Shown here in pieces: positions 20,986 to 32,676 of a DNA stretch of 64,000 bases (positions are counted from its first letter, which is position 1; the number at the start of each line of letters is the position of its first letter). Both the position numbers and the translations under genes were made by a program. Source of the stretch: Diphasiastrum complanatum (Eukaryota > Streptophyta > Lycopodiopsida > Lycopodiales > Lycopodiaceae); the NCBI GenBank assembly GCA_029204225.1, contig CM055104.1:56386264-56450263 (forward strand), given 5' to 3'. The notes below the pieces were generated by a model. It saw only the letters and a list, made by a program, of their open reading frames with translations, did not search any database and was not told where the DNA came from.

Positions 20986-22000
20986 TTATCCAAAAGCCTC
21001 TTTAATAATTTTAACCATACTAGCATATGCCTCCCTGCTAATACCTGAGAAATCACATGCTCCCTGAATTAACGTTCGGTCAATTACCTTACCGACCTCG
21101 TTCATCAAAGCCTCAGTGACCTTGGACTTGATTCGAGAATATCGATTATTGTCCAATAAAGACTTTGTGGACTTGGTTGTCAATACCAAACTCAATGATT
21201 TTTCGATCATGTCATTGTCCCTCATGTGCTCATTTGCAACCAATGCTGATCTGCAAATGATTATGAAAATCAACAAACCCAAATAGGCCACATAATAAAT
21301 GTCATGCTACTTCACAAAACAAAAATAAAATGATTCAAATCAAATCCTTACTTGAATGCTTAAATCTTTTTTCTCCGTTGGCCTCCATTTAGCGAAAGCT
21401 CATCAATGTCCTTCAAAATTCTTTCTCACTTGTTTCTTTTTAATTTCCTATCTAGTATGCGAGTTTCTTCTTTAACTGGTCATTTGATATACATAATGTC
21501 TGAACAACTTGTCGGAGTTGATCGTTACTTGCATTCAAATTTAATATAATATTATGTAAACGTGCATTATCTTCTTTTGTTTGTAATAATGTGGTCTCTT
21601 TTTCTCTATAGTCAGCAAGCAAACCATTTAACATACATTCTAAACTCTGTATTTCTGAACTGAGTTTGCAACACCATAAGTCTTCAATATTTCACGATAA
21701 TCCAGTAAACCGTTTTCTCCGTCACACAAAAACTTTATTAATTGTGTGATGGATTGGAATTGTGAGGCTTGCATCGAGTTCGGATCCAATGGATACAAAC
21801 TTCTGTCAATCCACAAATCGTACATCTTTCTTTGGTTGATTCTGTGAGCGATCATATCAAGTGGAGAAACTGTGGATTCTTTCACTACTCCTCTTTTAGC
21901 TATTGGAGCATTCTTGGCAGGGAGAACAATGTGTAGATGAAACTGAGACATCTCTGCAAACATCAGCTGACAGACCAAAAAGAAAATAGACACTCATCTT
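20986..22000 (-). pseudogene. Unidentified repeated gene family, copy 2 (N-terminal blocks)
   Basis: Three minus-strand exon-like frames. 21993-21640 contains HIVLPAKNAPIAKRG, DMIAHRINQRKMYDLW, SLYPLDPNSMQASQFQSI and TQL; it aligns with 42271-42041 (DMVRYREEKLKHVDLW, LYYIDPCSLQHPDFHSV). 21634-21452 is a predicted coiled coil, LLQTKEDNARLHNIILNLN, rich in Asn, Gln and Leu heptads. 21291-20986 contains SLVLTTKSTKSLLDNNRYSR, MNEVGKVIDRTLIQGACDFS and ISREAYASMVKIIKEAF, closely matching about 42040-41875. Breaks between the frames look like short introns. The rest of the gene is cut off by the copia B LTR at 20981. Function unknown; the leucine-rich coil suggests multimerisation. Confidence 0.6.
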
Positions 22001-22305
22001 CATCCATGGCGTACTTGAGATTCTATGTTTATTCTCTCGCTAGTTAAAACGAGGGACACAATCTCATTTTCAAATTTGAAAAAGTTAGTTAATGAGCGTC
22101 ATAGGTTCTTGAAGTTGCAGTTGCACGTGTCATAATCGTGTCATGTTAACTACACATTATTAGTAAGGTTAAGCTAACTTCTGGACCTGAAACTTCGTCG
22201 AATTTCCAAAATCTAGCATTTTTTTTGTCCTACGTGGCATTTCTTAGACGGCCCTTTTGATGTTTGTAACTCCTGTAATGCTAGAATTTATGTCAATTGA
22301 ATGTC
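22001..22305. other. No recognisable gene
   Basis: About 300 bp of AT-rich DNA between copy 2 of the unidentified family and a copia scrap. No domain, repeat or regulatory motif is evident. Confidence 0.5.
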
Positions 22306-22624
22306 ACTAAGGTTTTCTTGAATGGCAAGTTGGATGAGGAGGCTTATATGGAGAGAATTGAGGGCTACATTGAGCAAGATAAGGAAGATCTTGTATGCTT
22401 TTTGAGAAAAAGCTTATATGGTCTCAAGCAAGTCCCAAGATATTGGTATGCGTGACTCCACAATTTTTACCTCAGTGTCAGTTTCAATTGTTCTCTTTAC
22501 ATCACAATTGATGCAATTCACATCACTTTGTTTCTAGTTTATGTTGACAACATAGTTCTCACTAGAAATAGTGATGCTGAAATTGCCAAGATCAAGCTAA
22601 AACTTAGCCAAGAATTTAAGCAAG
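22306..22624 (+). pseudogene. Copia reverse transcriptase fragment
   Basis: The plus strand reads FLNGKLDEEAYMERIEGYIE, then KSLYGLKQVPRYWYA, a stop, and LFLVYVDNIVLTRNSDAEIA. The YVDD catalytic box has become YVDN. The fragment starts and ends abruptly and has no flanking pol sequence. It is closest in type to the SLYGLKQ..YVDD region of the copia elements at 17.3 and 37.0 kb. Confidence 0.82.
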
Positions 22625-22639
22625 GAAAGGCGAGAGTTG

Positions 22640-23224
22640 TCCAAAAAAGTTGTTGTAGCTCAGGTCTATTTTGTTGATGCTCACAGGGCTGCTGGGCAAA
22701 ATGGGTCCTGATAGCTAGTTTCGCTGTAAAAGCAAAGCTGACATTTTGAGCGAGAAGAGACTAGTTGGAACACTCGTTGTAGACTACTTGAAGCTCAGGT
22801 CCACATAAATCAGACCCCTGAGAGAAGAGAGAGCAATTATGACCCACTTATATCATTTTTTGTTAGAGCTCTCTCTCTCTCGTTTCATGCTTATACATGA
22901 GTTCTCTTGGGCTCATCTATGCATTGGTGCACTATCTTGGTGATATCTTGCAATCTTGTGTGTAGAATGCTCATATTTTGTTATTTTTGGATCCACACGT
23001 GGGAAATACAGTATGGTACTGTTATTGTATAGAAATGCACTTCAATTTATCATATATTTGATGTTCGATCAAGTTCTTATTGAGTTTGCATCTCTTTCAT
23101 TGAGTAGATACTGATTTTTCTACATTGGCAATGTTGTATGTTGTTGTATTGACTTTCTAACCAAAGATTAAGGGACACATTTTGGATCTTAATGATCTGA
23201 AATTCTTCACATGGTATTAGAGCT
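22640..23224 (+). mobile_element. LTR-like region ending at a variant primer-binding site
   Basis: TGGTATTAGAGC at 23213-23224, one base different from the Met-tRNA PBS, follows an ATTCTTCACA end, as expected for the junction of a 5' LTR and leader. The preceding half kilobase is non-coding with a CT-rich stretch near 22870. The LTR start cannot be defined, and no gag follows, so this is a relic. Confidence 0.4.
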
Positions 23225-23629
23225 CTTATGTTTCAGGTTATGAAAGGAGCAACCAAATTTAGCAAAGATTTGGAGAAGTTACAAATTCTAGAGCATGCTA
23301 GATTGATTTCTACTAATAACTCAGCATTTTTGCATGTGTAGAATTAATCTTTTGTAATTCAAAACTCAATTTAGGTCTATGAACTTGTGGAATTCCAATT
23401 TCCTACTTGGCTTACTAGATCTGGGTGATTTTTAATGCATTAGGAAGGTCTCATTAGAGGCTACAATTCTATATCAAGTTTTAGACAATTGCATGTAGAA
23501 ATTGAAAAATTCAATTTTTTGTGAGTTAAAACCCTAATTTTGATTGGATCTCTATTTTTTGAAGTTGCTGGACTTTAATAGAATGTGTTTCAATCTTAGG
23601 AAGTGGCAAGATTCATTAGATTGTTGGTA

Positions 23630-23725
23630 GATCATAAGTTGATCATTTGAAGCAAAGTCAACATTGAAACCATTGTCTACCATTTGGCCAACACTTAGTA
23701 GACTTCGGACATGTCGATGTAGATT
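23630..23725 (-). pseudogene. Short copia fragment (after the protease region)
   Basis: The minus strand reads SLLSVGQMVDNGFNVDFASND, nearly identical in DNA to copia D at 35341-35400. The match runs only about 70 bp and covers the exact point where copia D carries its foreign insertion. The flanks on both sides are unrelated. Confidence 0.75.
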
Positions 23726-23734
23726 GTCATCAAC

Positions 23735-25356
23735 TATGCTTGTATTTCTACAGACTGTCAAGAAACAAACGTAATTCAGCAACTACAATCATTGATGCTA
23801 ATTTTCTAGAAGAAAATGTACTAGATGTATCTCATATGTGCAAAATCGGATAATGCCACTTTTTAATGATATACGAATGTGACTATGTTAAAAAGTAGCT
23901 ATGAAATTCTATGGCATGTTCAAATGTCATAATCAATTTTTAAATGACAGTTATATCAAACAAATTAGAGCTATTTTTACTATGTTACTATTTCTAGTAA
24001 GCTTGTTAGATAACAATACTTATAAGTGACTCTGATGGACAAAAATATCCATAGTTGTTAATGGCCATTGTTTGCCATGTTGTAATTGATCAATGTACTT
24101 GTTAAACTATGATTAATAAAAGATGCCCAGGTATCTTGAAGGCACTGACTTAAGTTTCAAGGAAAGGTCCAAAGGCTAAGGGTCTTGCAAACAACGACAA
24201 TCAAAGTTCAGTTCAAGACAAAGACAACCAATCAGCGAAAAAACAACAATTTCTAAGAAGATCATTGACGACAATTGAAAACTTCAAGCTGCGACCAAGT
24301 AATGAAGTAACATTACTTTACAAATTAATAAGCTCTTGAAAAAAATTCGAAGAATTCTAATTGGTCAGCTATGGATAGAGATAAAGCCATGCTACCAAAA
24401 TGGCAGTTGGAATTGTAAATCAATGTAGTGTATGTCTCTACGGAAAATGAAGGACTAAAACATTACAAATGTTGCAATCATAATGGGGCAAATGGGTATG
24501 AATACCAATGATTAAAGATTTTGAAGGAATTGTCTTGGTAAGGCCAAAATAGTTTATAAAGGTCTTTGTATAAATATGGAAACTAAAAAACCTTATTGAA
24601 GGCATTTTTCTCTTCAATGAAGTTCAGTTATGAAGAAAAGATGCTTCAAATGGTCCGTAGAGCAGTTTTTCACTATGGGCTATTCCCTACTTCTGAAATC
24701 AACCAAGTTACTATGGACATGTGTCAAATGGATATGAATTTTTTCATAAGGATTGGTGAATTTGGATTTAGTGGATGGAATTCAATGGAGAATGAAAGAC
24801 GTTGGTGTTTTCAAGTGGAATGGAAATGAACCGTTTTCTCTCAACGAGGAGGAGAAGAAGGAAGGATTCGGGAGGAAGCAATTCATTCGTTCATGGAGAG
24901 CAGAAGAGAGTTCTTGTTTTCTTGGTTATAGGCAGAGATCATTTTTAGTGTTCTAGTTATGTAGAGAGGCATGGAGTCTTCTGCTACATTCTGTTTCATG
25001 ATTGTGATTATGAATACATAGGTTCTTCAAGAAGATTGGTGATGATCCCGTTGTCTTAACTACTGGTGCTATTTACAGATTGGATAGTATGTTGATTGAT
25101 CTTGGAGACATTTCATGCAGATCTGCCTGCATTATATTCATAGCTTTCTGGCTCTCTGACTGCGTTGGACAACCTGTCATTCCTCTATCTGAATGCAATG
25201 GACAAACTATCTCAAATGTTGTTGCTCTAACTGCAACAGACATGAATACTACTGATCTGATGGACAAAGGTGTATGTTACTTGCTCGCTGCCCATCTCTC
25301 ACATATACAAACAACCAACCTTCATTGTTGATGCTATCTACCTCCCACAGCGCTTC
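23735..25356. other. No recognisable gene
   Basis: Open frames at 24596-24956 and 25080-25331 show no recognisable domain. The CTGACTTAAGTTTCAAG at about 24147 recurs inverted at about 31777; such a sequence is common in U5 regions of plant LTRs, so part of this DNA may be old LTR material. Confidence 0.4.
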
Positions 25357-25714
25357 TGTTACGAGCTCGTAACCAGTGCCAAACCCTAGAGAACACAGAT
25401 AGGTCTAATACCACAGTCAGGGTCGTGTCCAGTGTACATGACCAACAGGGCAAAATAGTGTGAGTAGTGTGCCCCAGCACGGTCCATAGCCATGGCGGGC
25501 CTAACACAGCCTAGGGACCTTGTCAGCAGGATAGGGCTCCCAGTTGGGTCCCGACGTGTAGTCGGCCATGTCAGTGCCACGTGGCCGACACTTGGCAGTA
25601 GCATGCTACCAGTCCTCACACTGGGCTAGGAGGGGCTTACTCTATATTTGGGAGTAGGCAAGGTTGGGTGGATCAGTTAGTGTTTGCCCTACTGTGGTAT
25701 TAGGATCTATTACA
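25357..25714 (+). mobile_element. 5' LTR of the chromodomain gypsy element
   Basis: A 358-bp LTR from TGTTACGAGC to GATCTATTACA, directly followed by the PBS. Its first 149 bp match the truncated 3' copy at 31372-31520 with a handful of differences. It is GC-richer than its surroundings. A TATATTTGGG-like box near 25652 is the best promoter candidate. Confidence 0.88.
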
Positions 25715-25715
25715 C

Positions 25716-25728
25716 TGGTATCAGAGCC
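25716..25728 (+). other. Primer-binding site of the gypsy element
   Basis: TGGTATCAGAGCC one base after the LTR end, complementary to initiator Met-tRNA. Confidence 0.93.
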
Positions 25729-26574
25729 ACCTCCTTCTGTGGGAGCTTAGTAGCAGCAGTAGAGAAATCTATCAGAAGGTAAGAAAAAATTCTCAAACTT
25801 TTAGAAAAGAGGAGAGGAGAGAAATCGCTGTAGTGACAGCCATCCATCGCTGCTTTTGCAGAGGAATTACTCATTTTTTGAGTAAAACCTGAGCCAGATT
25901 GCAAGTACAAATCAGTTGCTGTAAAAACTAGGTATCTATCTCTGATTTGTGAGTGCAAACTTTAGAAATCAGAGCGGGTTTGAGGTAGAAATCTAGAAGT
26001 AGATCCAGCGCTGGATAGAGAGCAATCTCTGGGCAGATTCATCACTGTTTTGCAGTGGATTCCTGAGCAGATGAGGGCGGATTTGAAGGATCAGATCTTT
26101 ACTCAAAGCAGCGAGCAGTCTCCTTCAAACTCCGGAATTTTAGACCGGTTTGTGGTCTTAAACTTGAGATTTCTGGAGCAGCAGACAGCGAGGGTTTCCC
26201 CCTTATCATAGATCAGAATTTATCACAAGTTTTTGGGGCCCAAATTCCACTTTTTTGGAGTCATAACTCTATGGAGCAGACAGCGAGGGGCCTCCAGGAT
26301 AGAAATCGGATTTTTGTCCACTGTGCAGGGTCTTCAAATCTGATTTTTGCAAGCAGATTGGTTGCTACTCAGACAGTGAGGGTGAAGAGCTAGCAAATTG
26401 GAAATTGTTTAAGAAGACGGATTGGACAGCTGTGAAAGAACTGAGGGGGTTTCTTGCTTTTCTCTCTGGAAGTACAGTTCTAAGAAAGAGCCAAGTATTC
26501 TACTTTCGTTTTTCCAGTTTAGTCAATCTCTTTTCTTATTTTTAGTCAGAAGTTAAGGTACCTCTCTTTCAGTT
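25729..26574 (+). other. Untranslated leader of the gypsy element
   Basis: Non-coding leader between PBS and gag, with recurrent GCAGACAGCGAGGG-type words and glutamine-like CAG runs. I see no open frame of note. Confidence 0.6.
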
Positions 26575-27785
26575 ATGAAGATGACCACTCCTCAGGGACC
26601 TGATCAACCCCCGGAGAGAGGCTTCGACGAACTTGAAACAGAAGCCTTGGCTTACAGGAAAGGGAAGGAACCCATGGAAGTAGAAGAACAGGAACAGTTC
26701 GCCAAAGAACTCGACGAACTGGTTACCAAGGAGCAGTTCCTCCAATTGGTAACAGAAGTGGATGAACTGAAGTTGGCATTAGCCAATTTCAAGTCCAGTG
26801 TGGACGACTCATTTGCTGAACTCAAAAACTTGATTTTGAGTTCCGCGAAAGGAAGCCTTCCCTCCACTTCTCAGTTATTCCCTTCTCCACTTCCATCAGT
26901 TTCGGGTGAGACTTTACGGTCTCACCCCAGTGTTTTTAAAGAGCTACTTTTAATGGGGAAGAGAATGATAGAAATGCAGATATTCTACAAACCTTCCTCA
27001 GCAAATGGAAGAACATTCATGCTCTTAAACAGAACCCTGACCATTTGCAAGCAATTGAGGCCAGTCTTTCCTTAGGGCCTATGGCCTATAAGTGGTGGTT
27101 AAATCTCCAGGAGACTGGGCAGACTCCTCGGTCATGGAAAGCTTTTGAAGAAGCTTTCCTAAGAGAATTTCTACCAGAAAATGAACTGGATAGAGCCTGG
27201 GAAGCCTGGAAAAGAACAATAATGGATAAATCCCTCATCCAATATATCTCGCAGTATCGAGAAGCAATTTTAAAGATTAAAAATATGGATGACTATCAGA
27301 AAATCAGGGGATTTGTCCGTGGCCTCAAAGATGAATATAAAGTAGAGGTCTAGAGAAACTCGCCTACTACCCTTGAGCAAGCTCTCAGATATGCTCAAAT
27401 CTATGATGATTCAGTGGGTAGAAAGAAGACGAGACAACAGCCACTTTCTAAGCAGCCTTCTCAAAAAGACTTTCAATTTAAAAAGAAATTTTTAAAAAGA
27501 AAGAAAGAAGACAAATTTAAAAGTGAAGCTCCTCAGAAACGCCCTTCACTCATACAGCCCTTAAAACCAGATGATTTTGAGAAAGCCAAACAAGAACGTT
27601 TGTGCTTTGTGTGTATGGGCAAGGGACACACAGTCAGACAGTGTCCCAAGGGGCCTTTCACTAAAAAAGATAAGAAAGATAAAAAAAACAAGTTCATCTT
27701 GTTCAGACTGTATGTTTCCCCAGTGACTCGGCAGCTTCCAAGATCAAAGTGTATCATGAAGATCATGAACACTGTTGCCAGCTGA
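26575..27785 (+). pseudogene. Gypsy gag with zinc knuckle
   Basis: Starts at the ATG at 26575 (MKMTTPQGPDQPPERGF). Acidic N-terminus with a heptad-like ELDELVTKEQFLQLVTEVDE, then after a frameshift near 26950 the capsid-type retrotransposon gag domain (LGPMAYKWWLNLQETGQTPR, FEEAFLREFLPENELDRAWE, ISQYREAILKIKNMDDYQ, GFVRGLKDEYKVEV). A TAG stop at about 27352 is followed in frame by ALRYAQIYDD, a basic nucleocapsid and the CCHC knuckle CFVCMGKGHTVRQC at about 27600-27640. It would assemble the particle and package RNA. At least one frameshift and one stop disable it. Confidence 0.9.
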
Positions 27786-29700
27786 CCTCTGCAATGCTAG
27801 CGAGACCCTTCAGTTTTGGGCTGCATGACCTAGTACGTATGCATGGGAAAGTTGGTTACCAGTCAATAAGAGTCATGGTTGATGATGGGGCAACCCATAA
27901 TTTCATCAACCACACCCTGGTTAGAAAGCTTAAACTACCAGAAGTACCTAGTCAGCATAGGTACATAGTTTCATTAGCTAAGGGTGAAGATAAAAAAATA
28001 TGGGAAACTATGGTAAGTAAGTTAAATCTTGGTATTCAAGGGTACCAAGATGAAATAAACTTTCAGATAATGCACCTGGATTGAACAGACATTGTTCTCG
28101 GGAGAGATTGGCTCTACAGTTTAGGACCTTCCCTCCACAGAAACTTTCAGGAGAACACCCTCAGCTTTCAGCATAAAGGCCGAGAGATCCAGTTGCATGG
28201 GGAGCATGATGTTCCCAACAGCCCTATGGTCTACAGTTTAGAGCTCTGTCAGCTAATCGGAGACGAAGACCATCAGGTATTCTTATGTGACTTTCAGTTT
28301 ATTCCTAAAGTTTCTATTTCCAATTCTATTCAGCAGAAAATCAGTAAATTAGAAACTTTATGGTCTAAATTTAAAGATGTTTTTCCTGAAGATTTGTCAC
28401 ATGGTTTACCACCTAGCAGAGAGGTAGATCATGTAATAAACCTAGTACCAGGTACATCACCTGTTTCTAAACCTTCGTATCGGGTCAGTCGAACAGAGGA
28501 TGCAGAAATAACTAGGCAGCTAACAGACTATCTTGGAAAAGGCCAAATTCAGACCAGTAGTTCACCATGGGCCTCACCAGTCCTATTGGTGAAAAAGAAA
28601 GAGGGGTCTATGTGTCTTTGCGTAGATTACAGTCCCCTCAATAAAGTCACAACTAAGAATAAATACCCTATGCCTCGGGCAGACGAGTTATTTGATCAAC
28701 TCGACGGGGCTAAGTTTTTCAGCAAAATAGACCTCAGATCGGGATATCATCAAGTCCGTATAAAATCGGAAGATGTCTCAAAAATAGCTTTTAGGACTCG
28801 TCACGGTCATTATGAGTTTAAGGTGATGCCATTTGGGCTCACAAATGCTCCAGCTACCTTTATGACCTTGATGAACAGTGTCCTCAGACCATACTTGGGT
28901 AAGTTTGTAGTCGTATTTTTAGATGACATCCTCGTCTACAGTAAAACGAGAAAGGAGCATCTAAAACACCTCAGAAAGGTGTTTCGACTGCTCAGAAAGC
29001 ATAAGCTTTATGCTAAACAATCCAAGTGTGAATTCTTCATTGAAAAAGTAGCATATTTGGGTCACATTATCTCTTCAGATGGGATTAAGATGGACCCAAA
29101 TAAGGTTAAAGCCATACTCAGTTGGCTGAGACCTCAGAATATTTTGGAACTTCAGATCTTTCTTGGTTTGGCGGGATATTACAGACGATTTGTCAAGGAA
29201 TATGCTCAGATAGCAATTCCTATGACAAATCTTCTTAAGGAGAAGGGAAAGGAGTTCATTTGGGAGTCCGCACAACAGGAGAGCTTTGATGCTCTCAAAA
29301 CAGCCTTAGCTACAGCACCAGTTTTAAAAGTCGTCGACCCCAATCAGCCATTTGTGGTCAAAACAGATGCTAGCGACTTTGCAGTAGGTGCTGTGCTAAC
29401 TCAGGGTGGATGACCAGTTGCGTTCGAGAGTAAAAAACTCGAGCCAGCTCAAACTAGGTACAGTGCCTATGAAAAGGAACTCTTTTCTATAGTCCATGCC
29501 CTTAAGACTTGGAGGCATTATTTGTATGGTGCCAACTTTGAGGTCCTGACAGACCATGAGAGTCTCAGATACCTTTGCAATCAACCTGAGCTTAGAGGTC
29601 GGAAAGCTGGTTGGGCAGAGTTGATGCAAGAGTTTGACATGTCTATCAGATATAGGCGTGAAAAATTCAATACAGTAGCAGATGCCCTTAGCAGAATGCC
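27786..29700 (+). pseudogene. Gypsy protease, reverse transcriptase and RNase H
   Basis: Protease: VMVDDGATHNFINHTLVRKL (active-site D-G/A motif as DDGATHNF) at 27860-27940, and a flap-side ILGRDWL near 28095 after a stop at 28082. RT in the frame 28193-29413: [73 protein letters not shown] (catalytic Asp pair), [17 protein letters not shown]. RNase H starts [19 protein letters not shown], is stopped by TGA at 29411, then continues with LEPAQTRYSAYEKELFSI and VLTDHESLRYL. The family order PR-RT-RH-INT is Ty3/gypsy. Only two stops interrupt this 1.9 kb, so it is a fairly young copy. Confidence 0.93.
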
Positions 29701-30838
29701 TATGATAAACGAGCTGAGTTTTACTCAGATTCGTAATGAGTTACTCAAGTCCTTGAGAGGGAAATGCGAACATGATGCATTCTTCTCTACTATCTGGAAC
29801 TCAGTCCAGAACAGACAGTTACAAACTCCAGAACCAGTTCCCGGGGCTGGTGCCAGTTCATCCAAGAATACAACAGCTTCCGTTGAGGATGATGATGAGT
29901 CCGAGTATACGTCGTCAGATGACGTTGAGGATTCTGAGCCTGTATTACCCAAGCAAACCCTAGTGGTTGAGGGTCAATTGACTCAAGGATTCAAATGGAA
30001 ACAGTATTCCATTCAGGATGAGTACTTGCTCTATAGAGATAGAGTATGTGTCCCCAATTCAGAGGATTATAGGCAGCAGGTCCTATATGAATGTCATGAC
30101 AATCCTAGTGCGGGACACCCAGGCATACAGAAGACCTATGAGCTTCTTCGTAGGCAATTTTTCTGGCCCAGTATGAAAAAGGACGTCCACCAGTATGCAA
30201 ACAGTTGCCAGAAATGTCAAGTAAATAAAGCAGAGCGTTTAAAGGCAGGAGGGTTGTTGCATCCCTTAGAAATACTAGCTGGTAAATGGGAGAGTATCTC
30301 CATGGATTTTATAGTAGGCCTGCCTAAAACCCAAAAGGGTAATGACGCTATATGGGTCACAGTTGACCGTCTGACCAAAATGGCTCATTTCATTCCGACC
30401 AAAACAACCGTTAGAGCTCCAGAGTTAGCAAGGTTGTTTGTAGACGGGCTATTTAAATTGTACAGTCTACCTTCCGGCATAGTCAGCGACCGGGACAGTA
30501 AGTTTACTGGAATTTTTTGGAGGGCAGTATTCCATCATCTCCATACTAAACTTAATATGAGTACCACCGACCATCCACAGACGGACAGTCAAACAGAAAG
30601 GGTAAATCAAGTGCTGGAGGATATGCTTCGTGCATACGTCAGCAAGAAGCAGACAAATTGGGAGGAGTATCTCTCGATATTAGAGTTTGCTTACAATAGT
30701 ACCAAACATTCAGCTACGGGATACAGCCCATTTATGCTAATGTACGGTTTTCAGCCACGCTCACCCACAGCTGTAGGGTTTAAACAAGAAAAAGTTGAAG
30801 CAGCCAGAAACTTTTTAGAAGACCTAAACCAGATTTAG
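29701..30838 (+). pseudogene. Gypsy integrase
   Basis: Same frame as RNase H. The HHCC zinc finger is GHPGIQKTYELLRRQFFWPS and CQKCQVNK (30111-30225). The DDE core has SMDFIVGLPKTQKGNDAIWV (first Asp), LPSGIVSDRDSKFTG (second Asp) and TDHPQTDSQTERVNQVLEDM (Glu). ILEFAYNSTKHSATGYSPFM and LMYGFQPRSP follow. An acidic insertion, DDDESEYTSSDDVEDSEP, lies between RNase H and integrase (29890-29945). The frame stops at 30836; the C-terminal part continues in another frame. Confidence 0.93.
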
Positions 30839-31350
30839 AACATGCTAAGCGTAGCATTAGACAATCCCAGGATTGAGCCAGGCATTATGTAGAGCCACAC
30901 AAATGGGATGTGCAGTTCTCCACTGGTGAGAAAGTCTACTTGAGAGTCCCAGTTGACTCTAAAACCCTCAAATCAGGAGTGTGTGCTAAGTTGTCTCCAA
31001 GGTATTGTGGTCCCTTTACCATTAGTAGGAGACTAGGCGAGGTCACCTATGAACTAGAACTCCCACACAGCAGTAAGGTTTTTTCAGTCTTTCATGTAAG
31101 TCAGTTACGAAAAGCCTTAACCAGATCAGACAATCTGGTAGGAGACAGTGTTCTAGTTCTCCCATTGGATCCTCAACAACCTCCACATGAACCAGAGGAG
31201 ATTCTTGATAGTAGAGAGACACAGACTCGTCATACTCTATACCGAGAATATCTGGTTAAGTGGAATGATCAGCCTGTTGAGAATGCCACTTGGGAAAGAG
31301 GCAGCGTCCTTCGCAAGATTTTTTCCAGACTTTGTCTTAGAGGACCAAGA
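30839..31350 (+). pseudogene. Gypsy integrase C-terminus with chromodomain
   Basis: Frame 30910-31404 gives the GPY/F module (FSTGEKVYLRVP, LSPRYCGPFTISRRLGEVTY, FSVFHVSQLRKAL) and then a chromodomain: EPEEILDSRETQTRHTLYRE followed by YLVKWNDQPVENATWER. In chromoviruses this module directs integration toward particular chromatin (established for some clades). The aromatic and acidic positions of the fold are recognisable (YLVKW, TWE). The 358-bp LTR and domain order fit a plant chromovirus; the clade (Tekay, Galadriel, Reina or CRM) cannot be fixed by eye. Confidence 0.88.
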
Positions 31351-31358
31351 CGGTTCTT

Positions 31359-31371
31359 AAGGGGGAGGGAG
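31359..31371 (+). other. Polypurine tract of the gypsy element
   Basis: AAGGGGGAGGGAG directly precedes the 3' LTR start at 31372, as required for plus-strand priming. Confidence 0.9.
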
Positions 31372-31520
31372 TGTTACGAGCTCGTAACCAGTGCCGAACC
31401 CTAGAGAACACAGATAGGTCAGATACCACAATCAAGGTCGTGTCCAGTGTACATGACCAACAGGGCAAGATAGTGTGAGTAGTGTGCCCCAGCTCGGTCC
31501 ATAGCCATGGCGGGCCTAAC
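31372..31520 (+). mobile_element. Truncated 3' LTR of the gypsy element
   Basis: Matches the first 149 bp of the 5' LTR and stops after GGCCTAACA; the remaining 209 bp are missing. The base pairs following (TCTCC) do not match those before the 5' LTR (GCTTC), so there is no target duplication. The 3' end was lost by deletion or recombination after insertion. Confidence 0.9.
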
Positions 31521-31976
31521 ATCTCCTGCGATCCCTCTTTGATGTCGCGCTCCCTCTCTCTCCCTCACCTGAGATCCTTCTTCCCTCATTGTCACGCTCC
31601 AGCACTCAGCCTCCCTCCTTTCTTCTTGTTTCAAAAATCTCTTTTAGTGAAAGAGATCATCCGGCAAAGATTTAAGATGAGAACCGGCAATCTAGTAATA
31701 AAGTGAACAGCCACAAAAATGAAGATATTAAAGAACCGGATGCCTGTTGAAGAAAAGACTTTAGCCTATGGATAGTCTCTTGAAACTTAAGTCAGAGTAA
31801 AAAGACTGAGATAATTTTCGTTGTTCATCTTTGTTTTTACTCATGTCATAAATTACTTCATAATACAAATAGAAGATGAGTAAATGTTATCATGTGTATT
31901 ATTTCAATGACTATGAATGGAATTCAAGAATGGGAATCTGATTAGTCTATGTATACTAAATGTGTAATGCAGTAAG
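31521..31976. other. No recognisable gene; flank of copia D
   Basis: CT-rich start (31540-31640) followed by ordinary AT-rich DNA. It is the left flank of copia D, continuing at 38859. It contains an inverted match to 24147 (CTTGAAACTTAAGTCAG), perhaps old LTR debris. Confidence 0.45.
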
Positions 31977-31981
31977 AGATG

Positions 31982-32663
31982 TGTTAAAAATTCACAATTC
32001 TAGCTTGACTAGTTTTGGTCATATGACTTGTAAATAGTTAGATGGTCATGATGTGGCTTGTCACACGTGCCAAATAGCATAGGATTCCATTCATAAGGAT
32101 GTTCTCAAGTAGACCTAAGTGTTAGAACCTTTGGAATGAGTCCAAATTATGCTTAGATACAAGGGAGAAAAAATAGGAGCTATTTTTGGTAGTTTTTGCA
32201 TTGTTGAGGGATCTCCAAGATTCCAACCCTAACTTGGTAAGGATGAAAGATCCACCAAAATCAGCATTAGGGATAGGTTTAGGGCTACTCATACCTGCCC
32301 AAAACCATGATGGATCATGTATATATAGGTGATGATATCTCACCAAAATTAATCAAGCAATTTCATGTTTTTTCTCTCATAATGGTGCAATTGCTCTCTA
32401 TGTTCATAATTGTTTGAGTACTTGTGATTACTAATGATTATAGGATTGAATGTAGGTCTGGTGTACAATACTCAGACTGTGGGAGGCCGTACTTTCACAC
32501 GTGTGAAGCCTTCTTCAAGGATTTGGGCCATTTAGTGAGGTTCAAGCATAGATTTTTTATGGATTTTGATGGTTCAACTTGTGCTAATCTTATGAAATCA
32601 TAATCCATTGTTTTCCTCATCATTTCAAGTGTTTTAGGATCCTTATTTGCTGTAATTTTTACA
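31982..32663 (+). mobile_element. 5' LTR of copia D
   Basis: 682 bp, TGTTAAAAATT to AATTTTTACA. A TATATATAGG box near 32318-32327 marks the promoter. A CACACGTGTG palindrome lies at about 32495, downstream of the TATA box, in what would be R or U5. Confidence 0.96.
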
Positions 32664-32676
32664 TGGTATCAGAGCC
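32664..32676 (+). other. Primer-binding site of copia D
   Basis: TGGTATCAGAGCC starts immediately at the LTR end; complementary to initiator Met-tRNA. Confidence 0.95.

Noticed and set aside
24596..24956. Possible gene with charged frames MKFSYEEKMLQMVRRA and FSLNEEEKKEGFGRKQ
   Set aside because: Two overlapping frames, no domain and no splice context; left in the unassigned interval.
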